Shown here piece after piece: positions 34,682 through 43,580 of a DNA stretch of 64,000 bases. How positions within the stretch are numbered: position 1 is the stretch's first letter; each line of letters opens with the position of its first letter. The DNA is from Neisseria subflava (GTDB lineage: Bacteria > Pseudomonadota > Gammaproteobacteria > Burkholderiales > Neisseriaceae): contig NZ_CP039887.1 in NCBI RefSeq assembly GCF_005221305.1, forward strand, positions 1,240,001 to 1,304,000, in the 5' to 3' direction. A program made the translations under genes and the position numbers. The notes beneath the pieces are model-generated. The model saw nothing but the letters and a program-made list of their open reading frames with translations. It did no database searches and was not told where the DNA came from.

Positions 34682-36088
34682 TTATTCAGCAGCTTTGGTT
34701 TCGCGTTTCAAACCGCCACCAAGTGCTTTATACAAGTCGGCAAGATTTTCCAAACGGGTCAGCTGATTAGCCAAAAGAGCAGTATCCGCGCTATAACTGC
34801 TACGCTCGGCATCCAGCAAATCTAATGCACTGGATACGCCATGTTTGTAGCGCAGGCTGATGAGGCGCAGGCTGTCGTTGTAGGCACGGCTTTGTTTGCT
34901 CAAAGCGGCATAGCTTTTATCCAGCTGTTCACGTGCAACCAACGCATTGGAAACGTCTTTAAATGCGGATTGAACAGCGGTTTCATAAGCAACGATTTGT
35001 GCCTGTTGGCGCAGTTTGGCTACGTCAAGATTGGCTTTGTTTGTACCCCAGTCAAAGATAGGCAGGGTGATGGACGGTGCAAAAGCCCAAATACCCGTAC
35101 CGCTCTTAAACAGGCCGCTCAACTCGCCGGAAGCTGTACCGACCGAACCGGTCAGACTGATGCGTGGGAAAAACGCCGCCCGTGCCGCGCCGATATTGGC
35201 ATTGGCTTGTTTGAGCGCGTGTTCGGCTGCACGGATATCCGGACGGTTGAGCAATACTTCCGAACTCAAACCGGCAGGCAGTTTGGTCATTTTGAACTGC
35301 TTGCTCAAAGGCAGACCGGCAGGCAGGTCTTCGGGCAAGGGTTGATTAATCAACATAGCCAAGGAATTGCGCGCTTGCTCGCGGTTTTTCACCGCGGATG
35401 CGTAATCGGCTTTGGCTGATTCAATCAGCGCTTCCTGTTGGCGCAAATCAACGGCGGAAATCACGCCGGCCTTATGGCGTAATTGCGAGAGCTTGTAAGT
35501 CGCTTCACGGGTTTGCAACACACGTTGTGCCAATGCCATGGTTTCTTCCGCGTAGCGTTCGTTAAAGTAGGCTTTGGCAACGGTAGAAATCAGGGTCAAA
35601 TGGGCGGCATCGCGGTTTGCGGCCACATTGAAATAACCTTGCAACGCGGCTTCACTGGTACTGCGGACACGGCCGAAGAGGTCAAGTTCATAAGAGGCTG
35701 CGCCCAAACCCACGCTGTATTGGCTGCTGACGCTGCCGCCGCTCAAGCTGCCTTGACGCGAACCTGTACCGCTGGCATTAACGGTTGGCAACAAGTTATT
35801 ACGCGCAATCATGTACTGTTTGCGGTAGATTTCCGCATTCAGCGCAGCTGTACGCAAATCGGTATTGCGTTCCAATGCGATGTCAATCAGGCGGTGAAGG
35901 CGAGGATCAGCAAAGTAATCTTGCCAACCCAATTCAGCGGCACGGATACCGTCGTCAACGGTGTCGTATTTAAACGTATCGGCAACGGCAACTTGAGGCT
36001 GCTCATATTTCGGCATCATAGTACAGGCCGACAAAGCCACGGCGGCGGCAACGGCGGTCAGTACAGGTTTGAATGTAATCTTCTTCAT
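34682..36088 (-). CDS. mtrE: Outer-membrane channel of the Mtr efflux pump
   Basis: ATG at 36088 (MKKITFKPVLTAVAAAV) gives 468 residues with lipobox ALSAC (Cys22). It is a TolC/OprM (NodT) lipoprotein: GWQDYFADPRLHRLIDIAL, GLGAASYELDLFGRVRS, the repeat ELGGxF-like LSGLFKSGTGIWAFAP and YKHGVSSALDLLDAERS. Trimers span the outer membrane and connect to MtrC-MtrD to expel hydrophobic agents, bile salts, macrolides and antimicrobial peptides. It is last in the mtrCDE operon; a DUS hairpin separates it from mtrD. Confidence 0.95.
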   Translation of the reverse strand: MKKITFKPVLTAVAAAVALSACTMMPKYEQPQVAVADTFKYDTVDDGIRAAELGWQDYFADPRLHRLIDIALERNTDLRTAALNAEIYRKQYMIARNNLLPTVNASGTGSRQGSLSGGSVSSQYSVGLGAASYELDLFGRVRSTSEAALQGYFNVAANRDAAHLTLISTVAKAYFNERYAEETMALAQRVLQTREATYKLSQLRHKAGVISAVDLRQQEALIESAKADYASAVKNREQARNSLAMLINQPLPEDLPAGLPLSKQFKMTKLPAGLSSEVLLNRPDIRAAEHALKQANANIGAARAAFFPRISLTGSVGTASGELSGLFKSGTGIWAFAPSITLPIFDWGTNKANLDVAKLRQQAQIVAYETAVQSAFKDVSNALVAREQLDKSYAALSKQSRAYNDSLRLISLRYKHGVSSALDLLDAERSSYSADTALLANQLTRLENLADLYKALGGGLKRETKAAE

Positions 36089-36110
36089 TTTAGAATCCTT
36101 TAGCATTTTG

Positions 36111-36138
36111 AGGCCGTCTGAAAATTTTCAGACGGCCT
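36111..36138. repeat. DUS hairpin inside the mtrCDE operon
   Basis: An inverted AG-DUS pair lies in the 55-base gap between mtrD and mtrE. In the mtrE direction no T run follows, so it may attenuate rather than terminate transcription. Confidence 0.6.
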
Positions 36139-36143
36139 TTGCT

Positions 36144-39100
36144 TTAGTGCTTGTCTGAATCGTGTTTACCGTCTTCAATCATGCCGGCTTCAGCGGCGTG
36201 TTTGGCGGCCATCTCATGCTCGTGTGCAGTTTCTTTAAAGAATTTGCGCACAACCACATAGAACAAAGGCACAAGGAACACAGACAGAATCGTACCGATC
36301 AACATACCCCAGAACACAGTCGTACCAATCGCACGTTGACTGGCGGAGCTGGCACCGCTGGCAACATAGAGCGGTACCACACCCAAGATGAAGGCGAACG
36401 AAGTCATGATAATCGGGCGGAAACGCAAGTGTGCGGCGGCAAGTGCAGCTTCAAGCGCGCTCTTACCTTGCGCTTGCAGGTCTTTGGCAAACTCGATAAT
36501 CAAAATCGCGTTTTTCGCACTTAAACCCATCACCGTAACGAAACCGACTTGGAAGTAGATATCGTTGGCGTATGCCGGAATACTGCCCAGCAATGCTTCA
36601 AACATGTTGCGGCCGGTCACGCCCAATGCCGCGCCAATCAAGCCCAACGGAATCACAAGGATAACCGCCAACGGGATAGACCAGCTTTCGTACAAGGCAG
36701 CCAATACCAAGAATACAGCGGCAGCGGCCAATGCGTACAACATGACCGTTTGCGAGCTGCCTTTGGCCTCTTCACGAGACTGACCGCCCCATTCCAGACT
36801 GTAACCGCCGCCCATGTCATCAACCATTTGCTGTACCGCAGCCATGGCCTGACCGGAAGATACGCCATTAACAGGCGAACCGGAAAGCTCCATTGCAGGA
36901 TAACCATTGAAGCGGACGCTTTGTTCCATACCGTTTACCCAAGAAACAGTAGCAATGGTAGAAAGCGGTACAGCAACGCCGGATTTGTTCGGCACGGTCA
37001 GGTTCAGAATATCGGCAGGCTGCATACGGGCACTCGCATCAGCTTGTACCATCACGCGTTGCAGACGGCCTTGATTCGGGAAGTCGTTTACATAAGACGA
37101 ACCCAAAGCAGAAGCCAAAGCAGTACGGATATCAGAGAACGAAATACCTTGTGCGGCTGCTGCGGAACGGTTGATGTCGATTTTCAACTGCGGCGCATCT
37201 TCCAAACCGCTCGCACGAACGGTACTTGGGTTAAACAAACCGCTTTTGCGCATTTTGTCAATCAGCTCATTGCGTTTGGCCAACAATGCAGCATGGCCGC
37301 TGTTGTTACGGTCTTGCAGATAAATCGTCAAGCCGGAGCCTGTACCCAATTCCATAATGGCTGGAGGCACAATCGCCAAACCGAAACCGTCTTTCAGCGT
37401 AGCCATCATCATGCCGGTCAACTTACCGGAAATAGAAGTTGCATCGCTGCCCGGAGCAGTACGTTCGCTCCAGTCTTTCAGAATAACAAAGCCCAAAGCC
37501 ATGTTTTGACCGGAGCCTGAAAAACTGAAACCGGAAACGGTAATAATGTTCTCAATCTCAGGTATAGATTTTGCCAGTTGAGTGATTTGAGCCAAAGTTG
37601 CATCAGTACGCTCTTTGGTCGCACCGGCAGGCAATTGTACGCTCAACATCAAGTTACCTTGGTCTTCAGACGGCAAGAAGGAAGTCGGCAGACGCATAAA
37701 CAGGAATACGCCCACAACAGTCAAACCAATATAGACAACCATCATGCGCAAAGTCTTGCGCAAGATTTTGGCTGCCCAGCCTTCGTAGCCGTGTGTCCAG
37801 TTGTCGAATTTCTTGTTAAACCAACCGAAGAAACCTTTTTTCTCTTCGTGATGTCCCTTCTGAATCGGTTTGAGCATGGTGGCACACAATGCCGGAGTCA
37901 GCGTCAAGGCAAGAAATGCGGAGAAGCCGATCGATGCCGCCATAGTCAGGGCAAACTGTTTGTAAATGTTACCAGTTGCACCGCTAAACATTGCCAGCGG
38001 CACAAATACAGACATCAACACGGCAGTAATACCAATCACCGCACCGGAAATCTGACTCATCGCTTTTTTAGTTGCAGCCTTAGGCGACAGACCTTCGCTC
38101 GCCATAATACGCTCAACGTTTTCAACAACCACAATCGCGTCATCGACCACAATACCGATCACCAATACCATCGCAAACATGGTCAATACGTTAATCGACA
38201 TACCCATGTATGAGATGAAGGCAAAACCGCCCAACAGGGAAATCGGCACAACAATGGTCGGAATCAACGTATAGCGGATGTTTTGCAGGAAGAGATACAT
38301 CACCAAGAATACCAATACGATGGCTTCCAAAAGTGTATGGATCACTTTCTCAATCGAAATTTCCACAAATTTGGAAGTATCGTAAGGAACTTTCCAGCTC
38401 ATGCCGTCTGGAAAATACTTCTGCAAAACCGCCATTTTTTCTTTCACGGCAGTCGCCGTTGCCAAAGCGTTACCGCTGTTAGACAGCATCACTGCCATAC
38501 CGGTGGTGTTCACGCCGTTCAAGCGGGTGGAAGAAGAATAGTCCTGCATACCCAAGCTGACTTTGGCAACGTCTTTCAGATAGACATTTGAGCCGTCAGT
38601 ATTGGATACCAAAATGATGTTGCCGAACTCTTCAGCAGTGCTCAGCTGACCTTGCGCTGTAACGGTTGCCGAAATAGTCTGTCCCGGCACAGCAGGCAGA
38701 GAACCGATAGAGCCTGCAGAAATTTGAATATTTTGTGTCGCAAGCGCATTGGTTACCGTTGCAAAAGACAGGTTGTAGTTTTGCAGTTTTTTCGGGTCAA
38801 CCCAAATACGCATAGCGCGTTGCGCACCAAACAATCGAACCTGACCCACGCCATCGATACGTTGCAATTCAGGAACGATATTGCGTTGCGCATAGTCATT
38901 CATCTCTTCAGTGGATTGCTTTTCAGAGGAAAGCATGACCACTTGCAAGAAGTTGGAACGCGCCTTAGATACGGTTACACCATATTGTTGTACGGTAGAG
39001 GGTAATGTGGACAATACTTCAGACAGTTTGTTCTGTACGTCTACTTGTGCCAAATCTTCATTGGTTTCCGGTGTAAACGTCAGACTGACGCTGCCGCTGC

Positions 39101-39356
39101 CGCTGGAGTTGGCAGAAGTCGTCATATAGTCCAAACCTTCCACACCGTACATATTGCGTTCGATAACGGCCAGCACGCTGTCTTCCATTACCTGAGCAGA
39201 AGCGCCCGGATAAGTAGCGGTCAAAGTAATGGTCGGCGCTGCAACGGACGGATATTGGGAAATCGGCAGTTTTTGAATGCCGAAAATACCCGCTGCGATG
39301 ATAAAAATCGCAATAACCCATGCAAAGATGGGGCGGTCAATAAAAAACTTAGACAT
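36144..39356 (-). CDS. mtrD: RND inner-membrane transporter of the Mtr pump
   Basis: The protein has 1070 residues with 12 membrane helices and two large periplasmic loops, HAE1 type. It begins MSKFFIDRPIFAWVIAIFI. The proton-relay aspartates are Asp405 and Asp406 in GIVVDDAIVVVENV. It takes substrates from the periplasm or inner membrane and, driven by protons, passes them via MtrC to MtrE. It lies 11 bases after mtrC. Commensal mtrD alleles like this one are known donors of mosaic alleles to gonococcus. Confidence 0.96.
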   Translation of the reverse strand: MSKFFIDRPIFAWVIAIFIIAAGIFGIQKLPISQYPSVAAPTITLTATYPGASAQVMEDSVLAVIERNMYGVEGLDYMTTSANSSGSGSVSLTFTPETNEDLAQVDVQNKLSEVLSTLPSTVQQYGVTVSKARSNFLQVVMLSSEKQSTEEMNDYAQRNIVPELQRIDGVGQVRLFGAQRAMRIWVDPKKLQNYNLSFATVTNALATQNIQISAGSIGSLPAVPGQTISATVTAQGQLSTAEEFGNIILVSNTDGSNVYLKDVAKVSLGMQDYSSSTRLNGVNTTGMAVMLSNSGNALATATAVKEKMAVLQKYFPDGMSWKVPYDTSKFVEISIEKVIHTLLEAIVLVFLVMYLFLQNIRYTLIPTIVVPISLLGGFAFISYMGMSINVLTMFAMVLVIGIVVDDAIVVVENVERIMASEGLSPKAATKKAMSQISGAVIGITAVLMSVFVPLAMFSGATGNIYKQFALTMAASIGFSAFLALTLTPALCATMLKPIQKGHHEEKKGFFGWFNKKFDNWTHGYEGWAAKILRKTLRMMVVYIGLTVVGVFLFMRLPTSFLPSEDQGNLMLSVQLPAGATKERTDATLAQITQLAKSIPEIENIITVSGFSFSGSGQNMALGFVILKDWSERTAPGSDATSISGKLTGMMMATLKDGFGLAIVPPAIMELGTGSGLTIYLQDRNNSGHAALLAKRNELIDKMRKSGLFNPSTVRASGLEDAPQLKIDINRSAAAAQGISFSDIRTALASALGSSYVNDFPNQGRLQRVMVQADASARMQPADILNLTVPNKSGVAVPLSTIATVSWVNGMEQSVRFNGYPAMELSGSPVNGVSSGQAMAAVQQMVDDMGGGYSLEWGGQSREEAKGSSQTVMLYALAAAAVFLVLAALYESWSIPLAVILVIPLGLIGAALGVTGRNMFEALLGSIPAYANDIYFQVGFVTVMGLSAKNAILIIEFAKDLQAQGKSALEAALAAAHLRFRPIIMTSFAFILGVVPLYVASGASSASQRAIGTTVFWGMLIGTILSVFLVPLFYVVVRKFFKETAHEHEMAAKHAAEAGMIEDGKHDSDKH

Positions 39357-39367
39357 TCACGCGTTCC

Positions 39368-40636
39368 TTATTTGGCTTCAGATGCAGCTTTAGCTTCAGG
39401 CTTGGCCTCGGATGCAGCCTGGCCGTCTGAAACTGCCGGTGTTGCCGCCGCAGCGTTTGCAGGCGGCGTCCATTCTTTCGGCGTTACCTGTTTAGCACCC
39501 GACATAGCGGCAATGCTGATGCCTTCAACAATCACTTTGTCGCCGTCTTTCAGGCCGTCTGTAATAACCCAGTTGGTACCTTGCTGTTGGGCTACGGTCA
39601 CGACACGCGCTTCCATTTCGCTCTTGTCATTCACCACCATCACCGTATCTTGCGAACCACGGGTAACGGCTTGTTGCGGAACTACAAATGCATTATCCAC
39701 TGCAACTTGTTCCATCAACACGCGCACATACAAGCCCGGCATCAAGATATTTCTGTCGTTAGGAATGGCAGCGCGCAAAGTAATTTGACCGGTCGTTTCG
39801 TTGACAGTCGGATCTGCAAACAGCAGACGGCCTTTTTCAGGGTAAACCGTACCGTCGTCAAATTTGATATCCACTGCAATCGCGCCGTTTGCCGCCAACA
39901 ATTTGCCTTCGGCAACCTGTTGACGCAGTTTCATGACCTCACTCGCAGACTGGGTAACGTTGACATACATCGGATTGGTTTGTTGAATGGTGGCCAAAAC
40001 AGTGGTATCGCCGGAATTCAGCAGCGTACCTTCAGAAACTTTAGATTGACCGATGAAGCCGGAAATCGGCGCAGTAATGCGGGAGCGGCTCAGGCTGATA
40101 CCGGCAGATTTGATGGCTGCTTGAGCGGATTTGACGCCTGCTTCTGCTGAGCGCTTGGCCGTTACGGCCGCATCATATTCTTGTTGGCTGATGGCATCGG
40201 CGGCAACCAGCGGTTTGTAGCGGGCCAGGTCGGCATTCGCTTTGGCCAAAGTAGCTTGCGCACTCGCCAACTGGGCGCGTGCGCTTTCTAAATTTGCTTC
40301 ATAAGATGAGCTGTCGATTTGGTACAAAGGTTGACCGGCTTGCACATAGCTGCCCTCTTGGAACAGGCGTTTTTGCAGAATACCGCCGACTTGGGCGCGA
40401 ATTTCCGCAGTACGCAATGATTCCAGACGGCCCGGCAACTCGGTTGTCAATGCAACGGTTTCCGGATGTACAGTGACCACGCGCACTTCAGGCGCAGGTT
40501 GTTTTTGCTGTTGCTGACTGCCTTGCGCCTGTTGGCCGGCTGCTTTTTCATCGCCTTTGCCGCAAGCGGAAAGCGCCAACGCAGTAGCTGCTGCAATTGC
40601 CGCAACACGCATCATTTTAGAAGCATAAAGAGCCAT
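39368..40636 (-). CDS. mtrC: Periplasmic adaptor of the Mtr pump
   Basis: The protein has 422 residues with lipobox LALSAC (Cys25). It is a membrane-fusion protein: VETVALTTELPGRLESLRTAEI, lipoyl half GGILQKRLFQEGSYVQAGQPL, an alpha-hairpin and a beta-barrel domain with DTVMVVNDKSEMEARVV. The Gln-rich linker after the lipidated Cys and the Ala/Lys/Glu-rich tail are unstructured. First gene of mtrCDE; the promoter and MtrR-like site lie in the divergent region upstream. Confidence 0.95.
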   Translation of the reverse strand: MALYASKMMRVAAIAAATALALSACGKGDEKAAGQQAQGSQQQQKQPAPEVRVVTVHPETVALTTELPGRLESLRTAEIRAQVGGILQKRLFQEGSYVQAGQPLYQIDSSSYEANLESARAQLASAQATLAKANADLARYKPLVAADAISQQEYDAAVTAKRSAEAGVKSAQAAIKSAGISLSRSRITAPISGFIGQSKVSEGTLLNSGDTTVLATIQQTNPMYVNVTQSASEVMKLRQQVAEGKLLAANGAIAVDIKFDDGTVYPEKGRLLFADPTVNETTGQITLRAAIPNDRNILMPGLYVRVLMEQVAVDNAFVVPQQAVTRGSQDTVMVVNDKSEMEARVVTVAQQQGTNWVITDGLKDGDKVIVEGISIAAMSGAKQVTPKEWTPPANAAAATPAVSDGQAASEAKPEAKAASEAK

Positions 40637-40862
40637 AATTTTCCTATCTCTATGATAAATAATGGTTTGACTAATTAAAAATTGATTACTTTAATCTCAT
40701 ATTTCACAAGCAGAAATTGCCTGTTTTTATGAAAAACAGGCTGATTATATAGTGTTGAGAAACACTATCAAGTACTAAATCAAATTATACATACATTCTT
40801 GCATGTTCAGAAGTAATTTTTTATAATCCGAACCATAAATTTACATTTCCTACAAAACAACT
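40637..40862. promoter_or_regulatory. mtrC-mtrR divergent control region
   Basis: mtrC side (minus): TTGATA at 40766-40771 and TATAAT at 40744-40749, spacing 16. mtrR side (plus): TTGCAT at 40799-40804 and TATAAT at 40822-40827, spacing 17. TATACATACA at 40786-40795 matches the core of the gonococcal MtrR operator and abuts the mtrR -35. Two extra palindromes: ATAGTGTT-GAGA-AACACTAT at 40749-40768, filling the mtrC promoter spacer, and GCCTGTTTTT-ATG-AAAAACAGGC at 40719-40741 in the mtrC leader. Confidence 0.7.
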
Positions 40863-41498
40863 ATGAGAAGAACCAAAACCGAAGCTTTAAAAACCAAAGA
40901 ATATCTCATGCTTGCCGCATTGGATACGTTTTATCAGAAAGGCATTGCCCGCACCTCGCTTAACGAAATCGCCCAAGCCGCAGGCGTAACGCGCGGCGCG
41001 CTGTATTGGCATTTCAAAAACAAAGAAGATTTGTTTGACGCCCTGTTCCAACGGATTTGCGATGACATCGAAAGCTGCATAAAAGAAGACTCGAACAACA
41101 ATAACGAACAGGCTTGGTCAAGCTTCCGACTGACCCTGACCCGTTTCTTCGAGCGCCTGCAACACAACGAGCTTCACTATAAATTCCACAGCATTTTGTT
41201 TTTAAAATGCGAACACACCGAGCAAAACGAGGCAGTCATTGCCATCGCTAAAAAACACCAATCACTATGGCGTGAAAAAATCGTTGCTGTCCTGACTGAT
41301 GCGGTACAACAAAAAGCGTTGGCGGATAATTTGGATACCGATATGGCGGTCATCTTCATCAAGTCTTCATTAGACGGCTTGATTTGGCGCTGGCTTTCTT
41401 CAGGTCAAGGCTTCGATTTGGCGCAAACTGCCCCCCGCATGATTGAAATCATCATTGATACATTGGAAAACCATCCGCAATTAAGAAAACAATCATAA
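40863..41498 (+). CDS. mtrR: TetR-family repressor of mtrCDE
   Basis: The protein has 211 residues. The helix-turn-helix TSLNEIAQAAGVTRGALYWHF keeps Ala39 and Gly45, the residues whose loss derepresses the pump in gonococcus, so DNA binding should be intact. The C-terminal ligand domain is FHSILFLKCEHTEQNEAV ... IKSSLDGLIWRWLSSG. It represses mtrCDE and is released by hydrophobic drugs and bile salts. It is transcribed divergently from mtrC. Confidence 0.95.
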   Translation: MRRTKTEALKTKEYLMLAALDTFYQKGIARTSLNEIAQAAGVTRGALYWHFKNKEDLFDALFQRICDDIESCIKEDSNNNNEQAWSSFRLTLTRFFERLQHNELHYKFHSILFLKCEHTEQNEAVIAIAKKHQSLWREKIVAVLTDAVQQKALADNLDTDMAVIFIKSSLDGLIWRWLSSGQGFDLAQTAPRMIEIIIDTLENHPQLRKQS

Positions 41499-41512
41499 AC
41501 ATCAAAAATAAA

Positions 41513-41547
41513 AGGCCGTCTGAAACATTAAAAGTTTCAGACGGCCT
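41513..41547. terminator. Inverted AG-DUS pair between converging mtrR and ettA
   Basis: The hairpin has A and T runs on either side. Confidence 0.75.
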
Positions 41548-41563
41548 TTTGGTTCAAACCTAA

Positions 41564-43240
41564 TTAACGTGTTACCGGTTTATAACGGATACGTTTCGGT
41601 TTCGCACCCTCTTCGCCCAAACGGCGTTTCTTGTCGGCTTCGTATTCCTGATAGTTGCCGTCAAAGAACACCCATTTAGAGTCGCCTTCACAAGCCAGAA
41701 TATGCGTAGCGATGCGGTCGAGGAACCAACGGTCGTGCGAAATCACCATCACACTACCGGCAAATTCCAGCAACGCGTCTTCCAACGCGCGCAGGGTTTC
41801 CACGTCGAGGTCGTTAGACGGTTCGTCCAACAGCAATACATTGCCGCCGCTCAACAAAGTTTTTGCCAAGTGCAGACGGCCACGTTCGCCGCCAGACAAT
41901 TGACCTGCGATTTTGCTTTGGTCGCTGCCTTTGAAGTTAAAGCGTCCCAAATACTGGCGGGCGGGAATTTCAAATTGCCCAACCTGCAAAATGTCGCGGC
42001 CTTCGGCAATGTTGTCGAACACGGTTTTGTCGTTTTGCAAACCTTCACGGCTTTGGTCGATCAAGCTCATTTTCACGGTTTGGCCGATTTTCACTTCGCC
42101 GGAATCAGGCTGCTCTTTACCCGAAATCATTTTGAACAGCGTCGATTTACCTGCGCCGTTCGGACCGATGATGCCGACAATCGCGCCCGCAGGTACTTTG
42201 AAGCTCAAATCGTCAATCAGCACTTTATCGCCAAACGATTTGGAAACATTCACAAATTCAATTACTTCATTACCCAAACGCTCGGCGACAGGAATGAAGA
42301 TTTCCTGCGTTTCATTGCGTTTTTGGTATTCGTAGTTGCTCATTTCCTCGAAACGCGCCAGACGCGCTTTGGACTTGGCTTGACGGCCCTTGGCATTTTG
42401 GCGTACCCATTCCAACTCCTGCTTCATCGCTTTCACGCGCGCAGCTTCGGATTTCGCCTCGTTTTCCAAGCGTTTTTCTTTCTGCTCCAGCCAAGACGAG
42501 TAATTGCCTTTCCACGGGATACCGTGTCCGCGGTCGAGTTCCAAAATCCATTCGGCAGCATTGTCGAGGAAATAGCGGTCGTGCGTTACCGCAACGACTG
42601 TGCCGGGGAAGCGCACCAAGAATTGCTCCAGCCATTCGACAGATTCCGCGTCCAAGTGGTTGGTCGGCTCGTCCAGCAAAAGCATATCGGGCTTGCTCAA
42701 CAAGAGTTTGCACAAGGCAACGCGGCGTTTTTCACCTCCGGACAGATTGCCGATTTTGGCATCCCATTCCGGCAGGCGCAGCGCATCGGCGGCGATTTCC
42801 AATTCGTGCTCCGCACCGCCGCCGGTTGACGAACCTGCCGCAATAATCGCTTCCAAGCGGCCCTGTTCTTCCGCCAGTGCGTCAAAATCCGCATCGGGAT
42901 TGGCGTACTCGGCATACACTTCTTCCAAACGTTTCTGCGCGGCGGCCACTTCACCCAAACCGCTTTCCACTTCCTCGCGCACGGTTTTCTCAGGATCAAG
43001 CTCCGGCTCTTGCGGCAGATAGCCGATTTTAATGCCGCCCATCGGCACGGCTTCGCCCTCAAATTCCTTATCCACACCCGCCATAATCCGCAGCACGGTG
43101 GACTTACCCGCGCCGTTCAAACCGAGCAAACCGATTTTCGCGCCGGGGAAAAAGGAAAGGGAAATATCTTTAATGATGGTTTTCTGCGGCGGCACCACCT
43201 TGCTCACGCGCAGCATAGAATAGACGTATTGTTGGGACAT
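41564..43240 (-). CDS. ettA: ABC-F translational throttle EttA
   Basis: ATG at 43240 (MSQQYVYSMLRVSKVVPPQ) gives 558 residues. There are two ATP-binding cassettes: Walker A GLNGAGKSTVLRI and GPNGAGKSTLFKM; signatures LSGGEKRRVAL and LSGGERGRLHLA; and between them the charged linker that enters the ribosomal E site. EttA senses the ADP:ATP ratio and gates the first peptide bonds on 70S ribosomes. No membrane domain is present. An in-frame upstream ATG at 43264 is less likely. Confidence 0.93.
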   Translation of the reverse strand: MSQQYVYSMLRVSKVVPPQKTIIKDISLSFFPGAKIGLLGLNGAGKSTVLRIMAGVDKEFEGEAVPMGGIKIGYLPQEPELDPEKTVREEVESGLGEVAAAQKRLEEVYAEYANPDADFDALAEEQGRLEAIIAAGSSTGGGAEHELEIAADALRLPEWDAKIGNLSGGEKRRVALCKLLLSKPDMLLLDEPTNHLDAESVEWLEQFLVRFPGTVVAVTHDRYFLDNAAEWILELDRGHGIPWKGNYSSWLEQKEKRLENEAKSEAARVKAMKQELEWVRQNAKGRQAKSKARLARFEEMSNYEYQKRNETQEIFIPVAERLGNEVIEFVNVSKSFGDKVLIDDLSFKVPAGAIVGIIGPNGAGKSTLFKMISGKEQPDSGEVKIGQTVKMSLIDQSREGLQNDKTVFDNIAEGRDILQVGQFEIPARQYLGRFNFKGSDQSKIAGQLSGGERGRLHLAKTLLSGGNVLLLDEPSNDLDVETLRALEDALLEFAGSVMVISHDRWFLDRIATHILACEGDSKWVFFDGNYQEYEADKKRRLGEEGAKPKRIRYKPVTR

Positions 43241-43580
43241 GGTTTTCTCGTTTCCGTCAAACAAATTTCAGACGGCCCATTTTAACCTATTGCCCAAATA
43301 CTTGCTTGTTCAAATGCCGTCTGAAAATAGAAATAAGCATCAAAATATACACCGAGCCGAACCGATACCCTCATTGCCCGACGGTATCAATGCCAAACCG
43401 CAGAAAATTTGATTTAAGCCAGTTTATCCTTGAACTGGCATTGCCAATATCCGGCGCGCTTCATAAAATGCACCTATATCCTTGAAAGCACGCACACAAA
43501 CAATAACGACAGAGAACACCACACCAAGGAACATTTCAGATTTCTCAATAAAAATACTTTTTAAAAAAAGGATTTACCTC
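43241..43580. other. Intergenic region between ettA and maltose transporter genes
   Basis: The 340 bases contain one isolated AT-type DUS (ATGCCGTCTGAA at 43314-43325, the meningococcal dialect) and a half DUS at 43268. Leader sequence of the transporter gene follows, with TTGAAC near 43431 as a possible -35. No coding potential is seen. Confidence 0.4.
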
